Shown piece by piece: positions 19,963 through 29,514 of a stretch of DNA of 64,000 bases. Each line of letters begins with the position of its first letter. The first letter of the stretch is position 1. The notes under the pieces are model-generated. The model worked only from the letters and a program-made list of their open reading frames with translations. It had not been told where the DNA came from and made no database searches. A program made the translations under genes and the position numbers. The stretch comes from an uncultured Muribaculaceae bacterium (GTDB taxonomy: Bacteria > Bacteroidota > Bacteroidia > Bacteroidales > Muribaculaceae). Location: the NCBI GenBank assembly GCA_910576935.1, contig CAJTKG010000001.1, positions 62,001-126,000 of the forward strand, given 5' to 3'.

Positions 19963-21728
19963 ATTGCTAAACGGGGTTCGTTTTCTTTAAACTCAGGAGC
20001 TTTTTTCCTGATTATTACTCCTTCTTTCTGTCTCTTCTTCGGCACCGGTTTGGTATAATAAATCTCAAACGGGAACACCGATGGCGGACATCCTTTCTCA
20101 GTTACCAAGATATTGAGATTATTTACCCCTTCCTTAAGATTTGAGACAAGAAATTTACGTCTGGTCTCTGATAATTTTTCAGATACGACAGAAACAGAGT
20201 CTGCTTCAATGGTAATTTCAAACGGATAGTCACTTTCTCCGATATTGCGCTGTGCATTTATATTTATCGTAAAGGTGGCCACGCCATTAGATATTGAAGT
20301 CTCGGATTCAATAGGATCAACATTGTAGTATTTTAAATGCCAAGCCTTCACAGAAAGCGGGAATTCAAACAACAAGATGCCATCGTACGAGACTTGAACG
20401 GGAGAGTATGTTATAGTGGTGATCGTATCGGGGAGTGCCTCGGGTATATTCAGCACACAATTATATATGACAAAGTTTCCGCTCTCAGTATCCTTCGCCT
20501 CACGAGAGGTTTTGTCAATTATGCAGCCGGTGCTTTCGGGTATGTCTATCCGTGCATTTTTGGCCGATATCGCCGCCGGCAAATCAAGACGAATCTGAGT
20601 TTCAAATTTTTGATGTCGGAAAGCAATGTCTTCGCCTTTATTCAGTTTTACTGAATAATCAATATCGGGAATAATTTCAATAACACCCCATTTGCCATCT
20701 GTTTTCACGAAAGCTTTGTCACCATATCTCAATCCTATTTTTTCAAATTGTTCGGGCAATATCATATGGGTTCTTCGGCTCAGTCCGTATATATCAGAGC
20801 CATAAGATGATAATTCAGAGCTATATTTATATGCTTCAGGCTGTTTATTCTTAAAAGAGAGTGTATCGTTTCCGAATGCGAAGACAATTGGTCGAAGCTC
20901 CTTGTCAAATTTCAGATTGGCAATTCGGTCTTTACCATATTTGGCTTGGAGCATTATTGTGTCAGACGGAAGATTAAAAACAAAATGTTCGTAGTCTCCC
21001 AATAAATTCAGATGCCGTTTTTTCTCTGAATCATCATCGCCCCAAAGGAGAGGTTCAAAAGTCTCTGTCTCGGGAATAAACCAATAAAATTTGTTTTTGA
21101 TGACAGCGACACCTTTGCCATTGGCTCCTATGCTTGATAGAAAATTGATGTTTTTGACTTCAAACGGCTTAATCTCTCCATTTGATATCAGTTGATATTG
21201 CAGTGATTGTCCATCGGCCTTATGATAGGCATAATGGGGATCTTTCCTTTTCTCAAACTGATCATATGTCAGATATGGGGAGTAACCCCGATGAAAAGGG
21301 TATGCTTTCACAGCCGCGGGATAGGACGCCTTGTTTCCATCTTTTTTATAGAATCCAACCACGCCATCATTATTGTGACAAGTGAGATATCCGTCTTCAA
21401 AATATGGATTATCAAATGCGATCTTGAGATTTGGAAGCGAAATAAATTTTCCATACAAATCCACAAAGCCGATAATCGTGTTCGTATCTTTGTTAATAAT
21501 GGTAGCGACTCCATCTTTAAAGGGTTGTATTATATGCTCTGTTGAACAGAGCATTTTGCCGTCCATTGTCCATAATGTCGACCTGCCGTCAGACTCGCTT
21601 TGAATTATACTATTGTCTATTTTTACAAATACCGTATCATTAGTAGGAGGTATAACCCATTTGGGAAGTTGGGCAAATCCCGCTACAAACGGCAAAACCA
21701 GCAGTGTCAGAATGAGTGTTTTCTTCAT
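19959..21728 (-). CDS. Secreted WG-repeat-like protein of unknown function
   Basis: A 589-residue protein with a signal peptide (about residues 1-19, ending GFA). The first 350 residues carry loose WG/KWG-like repeats (DGVATII...GFVDLYGKFI, DGKWGVIEI). The C-terminal part (about 370-560) looks like two beta-sandwich domains, and the end is basic (PKKRQKEG...KKAPEF). It lies between a kinase gene and the PP2C gene, overlapping the latter by 4 bp. It may be a periplasmic sensor for the kinase-phosphatase pair, but nothing in it identifies a ligand. Confidence 0.6.
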   Translation of the reverse strand: MKKTLILTLLVLPFVAGFAQLPKWVIPPTNDTVFVKIDNSIIQSESDGRSTLWTMDGKMLCSTEHIIQPFKDGVATIINKDTNTIIGFVDLYGKFISLPNLKIAFDNPYFEDGYLTCHNNDGVVGFYKKDGNKASYPAAVKAYPFHRGYSPYLTYDQFEKRKDPHYAYHKADGQSLQYQLISNGEIKPFEVKNINFLSSIGANGKGVAVIKNKFYWFIPETETFEPLLWGDDDSEKKRHLNLLGDYEHFVFNLPSDTIMLQAKYGKDRIANLKFDKELRPIVFAFGNDTLSFKNKQPEAYKYSSELSSYGSDIYGLSRRTHMILPEQFEKIGLRYGDKAFVKTDGKWGVIEIIPDIDYSVKLNKGEDIAFRHQKFETQIRLDLPAAISAKNARIDIPESTGCIIDKTSREAKDTESGNFVIYNCVLNIPEALPDTITTITYSPVQVSYDGILLFEFPLSVKAWHLKYYNVDPIESETSISNGVATFTININAQRNIGESDYPFEITIEADSVSVVSEKLSETRRKFLVSNLKEGVNNLNILVTEKGCPPSVFPFEIYYTKPVPKKRQKEGVIIRKKAPEFKENEPRLAI

Positions 21729-21740
21729 ATTTGGTAAAAA

Positions 21741-23228
21741 TTATTTATTCATTTTATCGAGTCCGGCGATAATCCTGTTCCTGATTTTTTCATCATTACA
21801 TTTTTGAGCCCATCCCAAAGCTTGAACCAATAGTGCCTCGGCACGTTTTTCATCCTTTACAACAATCCTGCTGTCGCTGACCACGTCGTTAGCATAGTAA
21901 CATGCCAGGCGATATATGGCATCGGCATTGATACATGGATATTTTTCGTCCTGTAGATCTTTAATGCGAGAGAAAAGATTAATCGCTTTATCATTAATGT
22001 CTTTTGACTTAGGCATATATTTTACAGCGGTAGTGTCGGGATATATATCTATACCCAACAATCTCTTTCTCGCGACTGAGATACTGTCTGAATACCATCC
22101 ATATGTCAGTACCTGTTCATACAGAGCCGGAACATAACTCATCTTCCCGAGACTGTCAAGTATCGAAAGTCCTGTTTTGAGATTATCAGCATTATCGGAA
22201 TCGACAAGTTTCATAGCATGCGTATATCTTTCTTCCATTGAATTTACAGGCGCAGGCTTGTCGGGCAACATGATAAATAATATCGCTGCCACAATGACAG
22301 CAATAATCATCATCCCACCGGCAATAAATATTCCGGTCTTATTTTTAAGCGGATATTTTTTTGCTTGAGCAGCTTTGCATATATATTCGGCAGATGGCCG
22401 CTTTGTAATGTCGAGAGATAAACAATCGCTTACGAGATTCTTTATGTCTTTAGGTATAGGCTGTTTGACAGGCGCACATGATTTATGGTTCTGAAGTTGC
22501 TCCAGACCTCCGTTTTCACCAAAAGGCATCCGGCCGGTAATCAATTCGTATAATGTCGCACCGAAAGACCAAATATCACTTTCAGGAACAGATTCATATT
22601 CGTCCCTGAATCTTTCAGGTGCCATATAGGCCATCGTACCACTTTGGTTTTCATCATACCCTTCACGGTTAAAACCTCTGTGTGAACTGATGCCAAAGTC
22701 TGTTATGGCAAAATTGCCGGTATCGTCGACAAGCACATTTGCCGGCTTTATATCATGATGGACAATCGTCGGATTAAAGGCATGAAGATATGCCAATCCG
22801 GCCGAGACGTCAGATATATATCGCCATAATTCATCGATGTCCTTAATTTTCCCTTGCAATTTCTCGGAAGAACCTTTTTGACAATATGGCAAAACCAGAT
22901 ATGGAATGCCTTCATAAATTGAGAAATTTATGGGCTGAACCAGATTAGTATGATGACAGTTGAATACAATCTTGAACTCTTCGCGAAATCTTTGTTCGCC
23001 CAAATCCAATGCATTTTTCGGTCGATATATCTTTATTGCAACCTTTATGCCGGTTTCTTCGTCGGATATGATTTTATCAACTTCGTCGTCATACACTTCA
23101 TCTATGGTGTTGGTATCCAACGCAAGCCATACGTCAGCCGTACCACCGTCAGAACTCAACGGCCGCAGAAGTTTATATCGGCCATCGAATAATATGTCAT
23201 TTGCAGCTATGCTGTTTATGTCTTTCAT
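21741..23228 (-). CDS. Transmembrane Ser/Thr protein kinase (second kinase of the operon)
   Basis: A 495-residue eukaryotic-type kinase: a Gly-loop region near residue 27, VAIKIYR with Lys66, the catalytic loop HHDIKPANVL (Asp159, Asn164), DFG 177-179 and an APE motif near 203. The Arg of the usual HRD is His, so it is a non-RD kinase. One membrane helix (299-321) separates the cytoplasmic kinase from about 170 periplasmic helical residues. Its N-terminus closely resembles the kinase at 27207-28514, which suggests duplication. Its likely substrates are T6SS or FHA-interacting proteins; this is inferred from the PpkA analogy. Confidence 0.92.
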   Translation of the reverse strand: MKDINSIAANDILFDGRYKLLRPLSSDGGTADVWLALDTNTIDEVYDDEVDKIISDEETGIKVAIKIYRPKNALDLGEQRFREEFKIVFNCHHTNLVQPINFSIYEGIPYLVLPYCQKGSSEKLQGKIKDIDELWRYISDVSAGLAYLHAFNPTIVHHDIKPANVLVDDTGNFAITDFGISSHRGFNREGYDENQSGTMAYMAPERFRDEYESVPESDIWSFGATLYELITGRMPFGENGGLEQLQNHKSCAPVKQPIPKDIKNLVSDCLSLDITKRPSAEYICKAAQAKKYPLKNKTGIFIAGGMMIIAVIVAAILFIMLPDKPAPVNSMEERYTHAMKLVDSDNADNLKTGLSILDSLGKMSYVPALYEQVLTYGWYSDSISVARKRLLGIDIYPDTTAVKYMPKSKDINDKAINLFSRIKDLQDEKYPCINADAIYRLACYYANDVVSDSRIVVKDEKRAEALLVQALGWAQKCNDEKIRNRIIAGLDKMNK

Positions 23229-23239
23229 TTATTTGAAAT

Positions 23240-23274
23240 CCGGGTGAAGAGGTATATTAATCCTCCTCACCCGG
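23240..23274 (-). terminator. Intra-operon hairpin (attenuator-like) between the lipoprotein and kinase genes
   Basis: On the minus strand CCGGGTGAGGAGG pairs with CCTCTTCACCCGG over 13 positions (one G-T pair). It lies 8 bp after the lipoprotein stop and 12 bp before the kinase start. Only ATTTC follows, so termination would be partial. It could lower kinase expression or protect the upstream mRNA. Confidence 0.55.
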
Positions 23275-23281
23275 TTTATTA

Positions 23282-25240
23282 TTATCGATTAATTGCTTTT
23301 GCGCGTGCTCTCAACTTGGCGACGACAGCCTTTTTTGAATTCGATTGTGAGGCTGATGTTAAAGGGAAATACATAAGCATCTTGTCCTTAGGTGTATAGA
23401 ATATCGCTATAGATCTGTTTTCAGTGATAAAGACATACTCCGCTTCAGAGCTTTCCTCAGGATAATACAGATATTTCTTTTTCAGATAACTGATAATATC
23501 TGTTTCATTCATCGTGTCATCGAACATTGTAACGACAGAGTGAACCGTATCATAATCTTTTACAAAATCGGTGTAGTATGCACTTACAATGGCAATGCCT
23601 TTTTTATCAAAAAAGAAGAAACTCTGAGACTGATCATTGACCACATCAGGCTCTTTTCCCATTTTGCTGACGACCTGAGGTCTTGTCATGCCTATCAGAA
23701 CGCTGTAATCTGTAAATAAATCTGTTGCGAGATTGACATACGTGAGAGTCAGCTTGGTAATATCCCAAGTCACACCGACAGTGGCATCACTTCGGTTTTC
23801 AGAATCCATATAAGCCTTAAAGGTTTCTGTAGTCTGGCTCGTGAAAGGAATGAATGTCGCATTTAAAATAGAAGTTACCTCTGAGGTGTTCACTGTAGAT
23901 TTATACGTGACAACTATGCCTTTGACATTACCTGTCCATGAATCGAGAGCAAAACCGATCATATCTATATCCGGTGTGAAATCTTTATATAAAATCGTGG
24001 TTTCATCCTCATAATATATTTTGTCGCCCATAAGTTCACGAACCTTAGAGGGATCTTTACCAATAAACTCTTCAAATGCCACAGGTATCGCACCTCCGTC
24101 AACATTGACTTCAATGACGCCGGCACCTTTGTTTGTGGCAACTTCTATATAGGTACGCCCTTTTGATCGGGCTGTAATCTCGCCTCGGTCATTTACTGTG
24201 GCGACAGCGTCATTGTGTGATTTATAACCTTGGATCACGACGTTGTCAACCAAAGATTGATAATCGGGTGTTATTACGTCTTCGGGTGAAAGGGTAACGG
24301 ATTCGAGCAACCGGTGAACGGTATATTTGCCGTTAAAATGGGTGTCATCATATGCATTATAAGTCCAGTCAAAGTCACTGATGGCTTCTGTCTCGAATCT
24401 CATGTTCATCTGACCGGCATCAACTTTGACAGTGAACATCACTGTTTCACCTTCGATTCTATATTTCGCGTGTTTAGACTCACTCATCTCGAATGATGTT
24501 GTTTTAGTCTCCCACTGAACAGCCACGTAACCATTATCTGCAAAGGTACACCGCTGCCATTCATTTTCGGCCGGGACATCATAAATCCAGGTGCCGACAA
24601 GTAATTCGGCAAAGGTCTTTACACTACCGCTGACTGTTATCTTAATCGCGGCTGTGCCGTTTGGAGTCTTGAAGGTTGCAAATGTTGTACCTTCTTTCAG
24701 GCCCATCAATTCGCCTGTTGCATCATCGACAAGTACGATGTCGTCATTAAGTGAGTAGAAATCTGATACACTGCTTGTGCCGCAGATTTTCTTGAAATCG
24801 GGGGTAATAGGTATCCCTGCTTCAATTGTGATATCTGAAAGAATTCGGTAGATCTTCGCATCACCGAGGTATGTATTATCATCATAAATATCGACTTCTA
24901 TCTCAAAAGGATCAATTTCCGTTACAGTCCAGTCAAGGTAAAATGTATCGCCTCTATCGGTAGTATAGCTGCCTGATATTTTATCATTTTCTATTGAATA
25001 AAAACCTGTTCCCGAGTTATAATATCCGTTTTGTACTAATTGTGCATTGATGCGGGATGTTTCGGTAAACTCATATGAAATCCAGTTTTCGGCATAGGCG
25101 GTTGAAAGCAACCATTTGCCGACAATGTTTTTTGCAAGGTTTTGTGTTGGAATTTCCGGCTCATTTTTATCATCATCGCTGCAAGATGCCATAAGCAACG
25201 GGCAAATGATAAACAAGAGCCATTTTAATGTCTGTTTCAT
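23282..25240 (-). CDS. Surface-type lipoprotein with lipocalin-like and Ig-like repeats
   Basis: A 652-residue lipoprotein: the lipobox MASC gives lipidated Cys20, directly followed by acidic Ser-Asp-Asp-Asp, which fits the Bacteroidetes lipoprotein export signal for surface exposure. Two lipocalin-like stretches (KNIVGKWLL... and ELLVGTWIYD...) alternate with Ig-like or BIG_2-like segments (GLKEGTTFATFKT; ARSKGRTYIEV). Residues from about 410 are unassigned. It sits between two kinase genes, next to the BACON/barrel protein. It may be an outer-membrane sensor or adhesion component; function unknown. Confidence 0.65.
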   Translation of the reverse strand: MKQTLKWLLFIICPLLMASCSDDDKNEPEIPTQNLAKNIVGKWLLSTAYAENWISYEFTETSRINAQLVQNGYYNSGTGFYSIENDKISGSYTTDRGDTFYLDWTVTEIDPFEIEVDIYDDNTYLGDAKIYRILSDITIEAGIPITPDFKKICGTSSVSDFYSLNDDIVLVDDATGELMGLKEGTTFATFKTPNGTAAIKITVSGSVKTFAELLVGTWIYDVPAENEWQRCTFADNGYVAVQWETKTTSFEMSESKHAKYRIEGETVMFTVKVDAGQMNMRFETEAISDFDWTYNAYDDTHFNGKYTVHRLLESVTLSPEDVITPDYQSLVDNVVIQGYKSHNDAVATVNDRGEITARSKGRTYIEVATNKGAGVIEVNVDGGAIPVAFEEFIGKDPSKVRELMGDKIYYEDETTILYKDFTPDIDMIGFALDSWTGNVKGIVVTYKSTVNTSEVTSILNATFIPFTSQTTETFKAYMDSENRSDATVGVTWDITKLTLTYVNLATDLFTDYSVLIGMTRPQVVSKMGKEPDVVNDQSQSFFFFDKKGIAIVSAYYTDFVKDYDTVHSVVTMFDDTMNETDIISYLKKKYLYYPEESSEAEYVFITENRSIAIFYTPKDKMLMYFPLTSASQSNSKKAVVAKLRARAKAINR

Positions 25241-25263
25241 TGTGATTGGATTGGTTATTTTGA

Positions 25264-27210
25264 TTAATATCTAAAAGTGTATCCTAATGTGACAAGTAAT
25301 AAATTGTTTCTTTGTGAATAACCTGTCATATGATATTCATCGTGGCTTTGGAGTATGCTCCAACGGTTTCCCTCCCAAAAATTCTTATTGGCCGTGTTGG
25401 TAATCATATATTGATAATGCAAAGAGAGCGAAATACCCATATATTCATATCCGACGCCGAAGCGTAATCCGAAATTGATGCGATTCATGGGCGAAGCATC
25501 CATTTTATCATTTGATTTCGCATCGTCACCGTTGTATGAACTTGTCCTCGTCAGTTTTGCTTCGTCTGAGAAAAGGTTGAAAGTGCCGCTATAATTCAGA
25601 TGGGTTTTATAAGAAGAATTATCGTAGCGTTGATTAGTCTTATTGCCATTAATGATTTTATATCTGTAAAGGGTTTCGCTATTAATGCGCCCCGACAAAT
25701 CAAGTTTTGAAGACAGGCCCAAATCAAATACCGGACCGGCATTGACCCTGATATGACTTTTCTTTGTGATCGGAATTCTATAGGACGCAAGGACAGGTAT
25801 ATCCAATGTCATCATGGTATAATCTTCCTTAAAAGAACCGAGTCCGTCACCTTTCAGATAATAATTAGTGGTTTGGGGCAGTTCAAGTTTCATGTCCCCG
25901 GCAAATTCATTCTTATATTTGTAGTATGTAAATTCCAGACCTGCATTGAGATATAAGTTTTTATAGAGACGTATGTCGGCAAACGCGCCTATGTTGAATC
26001 CGGCGGATGATTTATAGTCGGCTGATTTTGCATCAGATCCCTGCATATAATTTACCGGGCTCAATATACGGTCAGAGGAGGCACTTGTGCCTATCATTGG
26101 GTAAATATATCCCGCAGAGAAGCCGAATGATATACGCCGTCCGCCGATACCGTCGGTAGGTATTATATGTACAATCGGCTTCGGCGCCTGAAACACATTG
26201 ATTCCCAATGTCTGCGTGCCGGTAGTAACATTTACACTCGCCTCTCGAGGCATATCGACCGGCTGGTTGGGTGTACAATGCACATGTATTGTATTGTCAT
26301 TGACTCTCTCTAGCTGACACCAATGGGGAAAATCACCGAAACGCCAATCATCTGCATTGGTCAAAACATGGATGTATTCGTCGCCGCCGTCCGGACCGAA
26401 TTGAAGGTTGTTTTTATTAAAGGCAAGAGAGTCGAGCGTAGCACCCTGTATGATGTTGATGGTTATCTCCTGTTTTGAGGGAGTCTCTACCTTTACCTGT
26501 GCGATACGATCTTTATTCTCGTCGTTGGGTTTGGCGGTAAATCTGATATCCCCAATGCCTTTGACTGCTTGGAGCCAGCCGGGAACACCGGCAATACTCC
26601 AGTCTGTATTTGCATCAATGTCAACTACGCTGGTCTCTCCGTCAGGGGTGAAGACAAGGTTTTGGGCTGAACTGCGGAGAATCTCCGGAGAACCTTCATT
26701 GATTACGGCAACAGTTTTCTTTTTGCCATTACCGTTGGTTATGGTAACGTATGTACTGCGATCATACACCGACTCGTTTTTGGAACAAAAAATCTTAACA
26801 GTCCCTCGTTTTCGGTCTACCTCAATCTTGCACCAATCGTCGTTGCCGGGAGTCATTGCTTTCCAATTGGCTCCATCAACATGAACCGGATAATCGCCGC
26901 CGAGATAGTTGATTTTTACAGTATCCTGCGAAATGGTGAAAACCGTTCCTTTCGGACGCCCGCTACCGAGAAGATTGTTGATTATATTTAATTGCGTTGT
27001 GCATTTTTTTGTGAAGAATGTGTCGCCCGTTGCAAGCGCCTGTTCATAGAGGACTTTTGCGTCGGCATACTTGCCTTTTTCATAAAGAGCGTCTGCTCTG
27101 ACAACCAATTGTGTACATTCATCAGTACCGTAATTTTCTTTCATTGCGGCAAATGATGTGAATATACAACCGGCGAGAAGCAAACAGATAAAAGTTAGTT
27201 TTAGTTTCAT
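25264..27210 (-). CDS. Outer-membrane beta-barrel protein with three BACON-like domains
   Basis: A 648-residue protein with a signal peptide (about residues 1-21), a short TPR-like pair (about 30-75), three BACON-like beta-sandwich domains (about 90-175, 180-255 and 258-340, with repeated DW or HWC cores such as VPGWLQ and FPHWCQ), and a C-terminal barrel of about 290 residues (alternating strands, end LGYTFRY with a terminal aromatic residue). BACON domains usually bind glycans or protein. Its start overlaps the end of a kinase gene by 4 bp. It may anchor the kinase or secretion machinery to the outer membrane. Confidence 0.7.
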   Translation of the reverse strand: MKLKLTFICLLLAGCIFTSFAAMKENYGTDECTQLVVRADALYEKGKYADAKVLYEQALATGDTFFTKKCTTQLNIINNLLGSGRPKGTVFTISQDTVKINYLGGDYPVHVDGANWKAMTPGNDDWCKIEVDRKRGTVKIFCSKNESVYDRSTYVTITNGNGKKKTVAVINEGSPEILRSSAQNLVFTPDGETSVVDIDANTDWSIAGVPGWLQAVKGIGDIRFTAKPNDENKDRIAQVKVETPSKQEITINIIQGATLDSLAFNKNNLQFGPDGGDEYIHVLTNADDWRFGDFPHWCQLERVNDNTIHVHCTPNQPVDMPREASVNVTTGTQTLGINVFQAPKPIVHIIPTDGIGGRRISFGFSAGYIYPMIGTSASSDRILSPVNYMQGSDAKSADYKSSAGFNIGAFADIRLYKNLYLNAGLEFTYYKYKNEFAGDMKLELPQTTNYYLKGDGLGSFKEDYTMMTLDIPVLASYRIPITKKSHIRVNAGPVFDLGLSSKLDLSGRINSETLYRYKIINGNKTNQRYDNSSYKTHLNYSGTFNLFSDEAKLTRTSSYNGDDAKSNDKMDASPMNRINFGLRFGVGYEYMGISLSLHYQYMITNTANKNFWEGNRWSILQSHDEYHMTGYSQRNNLLLVTLGYTFRY

Positions 27211-28514
27211 TGCAATTGCTGTATTAATTGATTTATTGTAATTTTATGATTATCAGCTACGAGAGAATATCTGACAAATTCCTCGTCCATTTTGGTCAGA
27301 TAAGCTTTATCTGCCAGATCTCTTGCGCGATCATACTCTTTGATTTCTTCGATAAGATTGTTTATTGTCGCAATCTTCGATGCCACCAGATCTTTTTTTG
27401 AGTAATTTTCAAAGGCATCTTTATAAGCCTTGGAATAAAAAGCTTTTGCTTTCTCAAAACCGAAGATGTTCTCCAAGCCCGGATTGCCCGAATTGTCTTG
27501 AATATTATATATCTCCGTCATTATGATTGAGTCTCCGCTTGCGATCAATGAGTTTAGTTGTATCTCAGGTGTAATAGCATTCTGATTTGTGAAATAAAAT
27601 GTTATTCCTATGGTTGCCAGTACTATTGCGCCGATAATTATGGCAAGAGTCTTTTTATTTCTTGAATAACGTTTTGCTAAAACCGTATCTACAATGCTCC
27701 GCGCCGAGGGCCTGTCTTTTGGATCGAATGAGAGGCAATCATATACCAATTGTTTTAGAGAATCGGGGATTGCTTGTTTGATAGGAGGAACGGGGATTCC
27801 TTTCTCTTGTTTACAGCCGCCATCATTCCCGAAAGGGGCATCGCCGGTAATCAGCTCGTAAACTGCCGCACCAAATGCCCAGATATCACTTTCAGGCATG
27901 GGGGGTGTATTTTCAACGAAACGCTCGGGAGCCATATAAGCGAACGTGCCGCCGGTCTCATCTTCAGAATCCGGATCAGCACCGCCCATCTCCGCGCTGA
28001 TACCGAAATCCGTTATGGCATAATTGCCGTTATCATCTATAAGCACATTGGCCGGTTTTATATCCTGATGGATGATCTGCGGGGTATGTTCATGTAAATA
28101 TGCCAATCCCGACGCAACATCATAAATATATTTCCACAGGTCATCGTCCGACTGCATCTGGCCAATCAACAATTCGGAAGAGCCGGCCGGACAATAAGGC
28201 AGAACCAGATACGGCATCTCCTCATATATCGAAAAGTAAGTCGGCTGTATAATATTCTCATGATGACAATTAAAAACCTTTTTAAACTCATTGCGGAATT
28301 GAGACTCGCCCTCGACGTCAATGAAATTTTTGGGGCGATAAATCTTGATAGCCACTTTGGTCGCCTTAGCTTCGTCCATAGACTCGTCGATAGTGTTGAT
28401 ATCGATAGCCAACCAGACATCTGCGGAGCCTCCGGCCGTGCTTAACGGGTCGATGAGTTTATAATGTCCGTCGAATAGTTTACCCTGTTCAAATAAGTCG
28501 TTAACGTCTACCAT
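27207..28514 (-). CDS. Transmembrane Ser/Thr protein kinase (first kinase of the operon)
   Basis: A 435-residue kinase: Lys57 in VAIKIYR, catalytic loop HQDIKPANVL (Asp151, Asn156), DFG 169-171 and an APE motif. His-Gln-Asp replaces HRD (non-RD). A membrane helix at about 295-317 is followed by about 115 periplasmic residues, shorter than in the second kinase. It directly follows the GH73-LysM gene (1-bp gap). The plausible circuit is phosphorylation of a T6SS component that the FHA domain encoded at 36760-39150 recognises, as with PpkA and Fha1; this pairing is not shown by the sequence. Confidence 0.92.
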   Translation of the reverse strand: MVDVNDLFEQGKLFDGHYKLIDPLSTAGGSADVWLAIDINTIDESMDEAKATKVAIKIYRPKNFIDVEGESQFRNEFKKVFNCHHENIIQPTYFSIYEEMPYLVLPYCPAGSSELLIGQMQSDDDLWKYIYDVASGLAYLHEHTPQIIHQDIKPANVLIDDNGNYAITDFGISAEMGGADPDSEDETGGTFAYMAPERFVENTPPMPESDIWAFGAAVYELITGDAPFGNDGGCKQEKGIPVPPIKQAIPDSLKQLVYDCLSFDPKDRPSARSIVDTVLAKRYSRNKKTLAIIIGAIVLATIGITFYFTNQNAITPEIQLNSLIASGDSIIMTEIYNIQDNSGNPGLENIFGFEKAKAFYSKAYKDAFENYSKKDLVASKIATINNLIEEIKEYDRARDLADKAYLTKMDEEFVRYSLVADNHKITINQLIQQLQ

Positions 28515-28515
28515 G

Positions 28516-29514
28516 CTATTTCAAATATATTCGGGCTCCTTCATCGAGGATGATATAGTCATACATATTATTCAGTTTTGCCAATTGATGTAATTGAATC
28601 CCAAAAGATTGAGAAACTTTATATAATGTATCGCCGGCTTTGGCGATGTAGACATCCCGAGGCCCTCCATATTTCTTTTTCTTCTTGGTCAGGAAAACAA
28701 TGTCACCTTCTTTGATCTGAATTTCGGATGCGATTTCATTAAATTTCAAAAGATCGGCTATAGATATATCATATTTGCGAGCGATCGATGACAATGTTTC
28801 GCCTGGCTGCAATATGGTGCAATGAGTTTCATTTATTTCCACCGCATAGCGATTGATTGCGTCGGCGACCATTGCCTGTTCCTCCGATGCCTCATTTTCG
28901 TCCATCACAGACTCTTCATCAAATATCGGTTTTTCGACCTCAATGTAGCGGGTAATGACAACCGTTTTCCCTGGTTTCAGTTTTACGCCGCCATTAATTT
29001 CGTAGAGTTTATATTGATCTATAATGCCGATAAGCGCCTGCGCATAATTGGGTGCGGTGGCATATCCCGCCTTTTTCAAACCGTGCGCCCATCCGCGATA
29101 GTCATAGATATTAATTGAAAATAAATCTTTATAACATGAATTGGTTGTCAAAAGTTTTGCATGATCACCATATGATTCGGTGGCAGAATCATAGCACCTG
29201 AAGCGGCTCTTTTGAGGCTCATCGTCCCATGCGTTATGTATGCGTCCTTTCCATTTAGATCCTGCTTTGATGCCGAAATGGTTATTCGATGCGCGCACCA
29301 GTGTGCTTGTGCCGGCTCCTGACTCCAGTATACCCTGTGCAAGGGTGATAGGGGCCGGTATTCCGTATTCGGTCTCATTATCTAATGCGATAGCCTTAAA
29401 TTGTGCGATATATGATTGTACCACAGCAGGAGTGTAAGCAACTGTGAATAATGATGACTGCAAAATGATAATCATCACTATGATTTTGATCCTATTTTTT
29501 TGAAGTAATGACAT
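28516..29514 (-). CDS. GH73-type glucosaminidase with two LysM domains
   Basis: Starts at MSLLQ (29514); an upstream ATG at 29532 is possible. An N-terminal hydrophobic signal or anchor (about residues 8-27) is followed by a glucosaminidase domain (about 28-180), with the catalytic Glu in GILESGAGTSTL and NNHFGIK. Two LysM modules follow (about 225-270 and 290-332) that bind peptidoglycan. It should cut glycan strands in the periplasm. In T6SS operons, such enzymes usually open the cell wall for apparatus assembly. Its start overlaps the end of the neighbouring peptidoglycan-binding gene. Confidence 0.85.
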   Translation of the reverse strand: MSLLQKNRIKIIVMIIILQSSLFTVAYTPAVVQSYIAQFKAIALDNETEYGIPAPITLAQGILESGAGTSTLVRASNNHFGIKAGSKWKGRIHNAWDDEPQKSRFRCYDSATESYGDHAKLLTTNSCYKDLFSINIYDYRGWAHGLKKAGYATAPNYAQALIGIIDQYKLYEINGGVKLKPGKTVVITRYIEVEKPIFDEESVMDENEASEEQAMVADAINRYAVEINETHCTILQPGETLSSIARKYDISIADLLKFNEIASEIQIKEGDIVFLTKKKKKYGGPRDVYIAKAGDTLYKVSQSFGIQLHQLAKLNNMYDYIILDEGARIYLK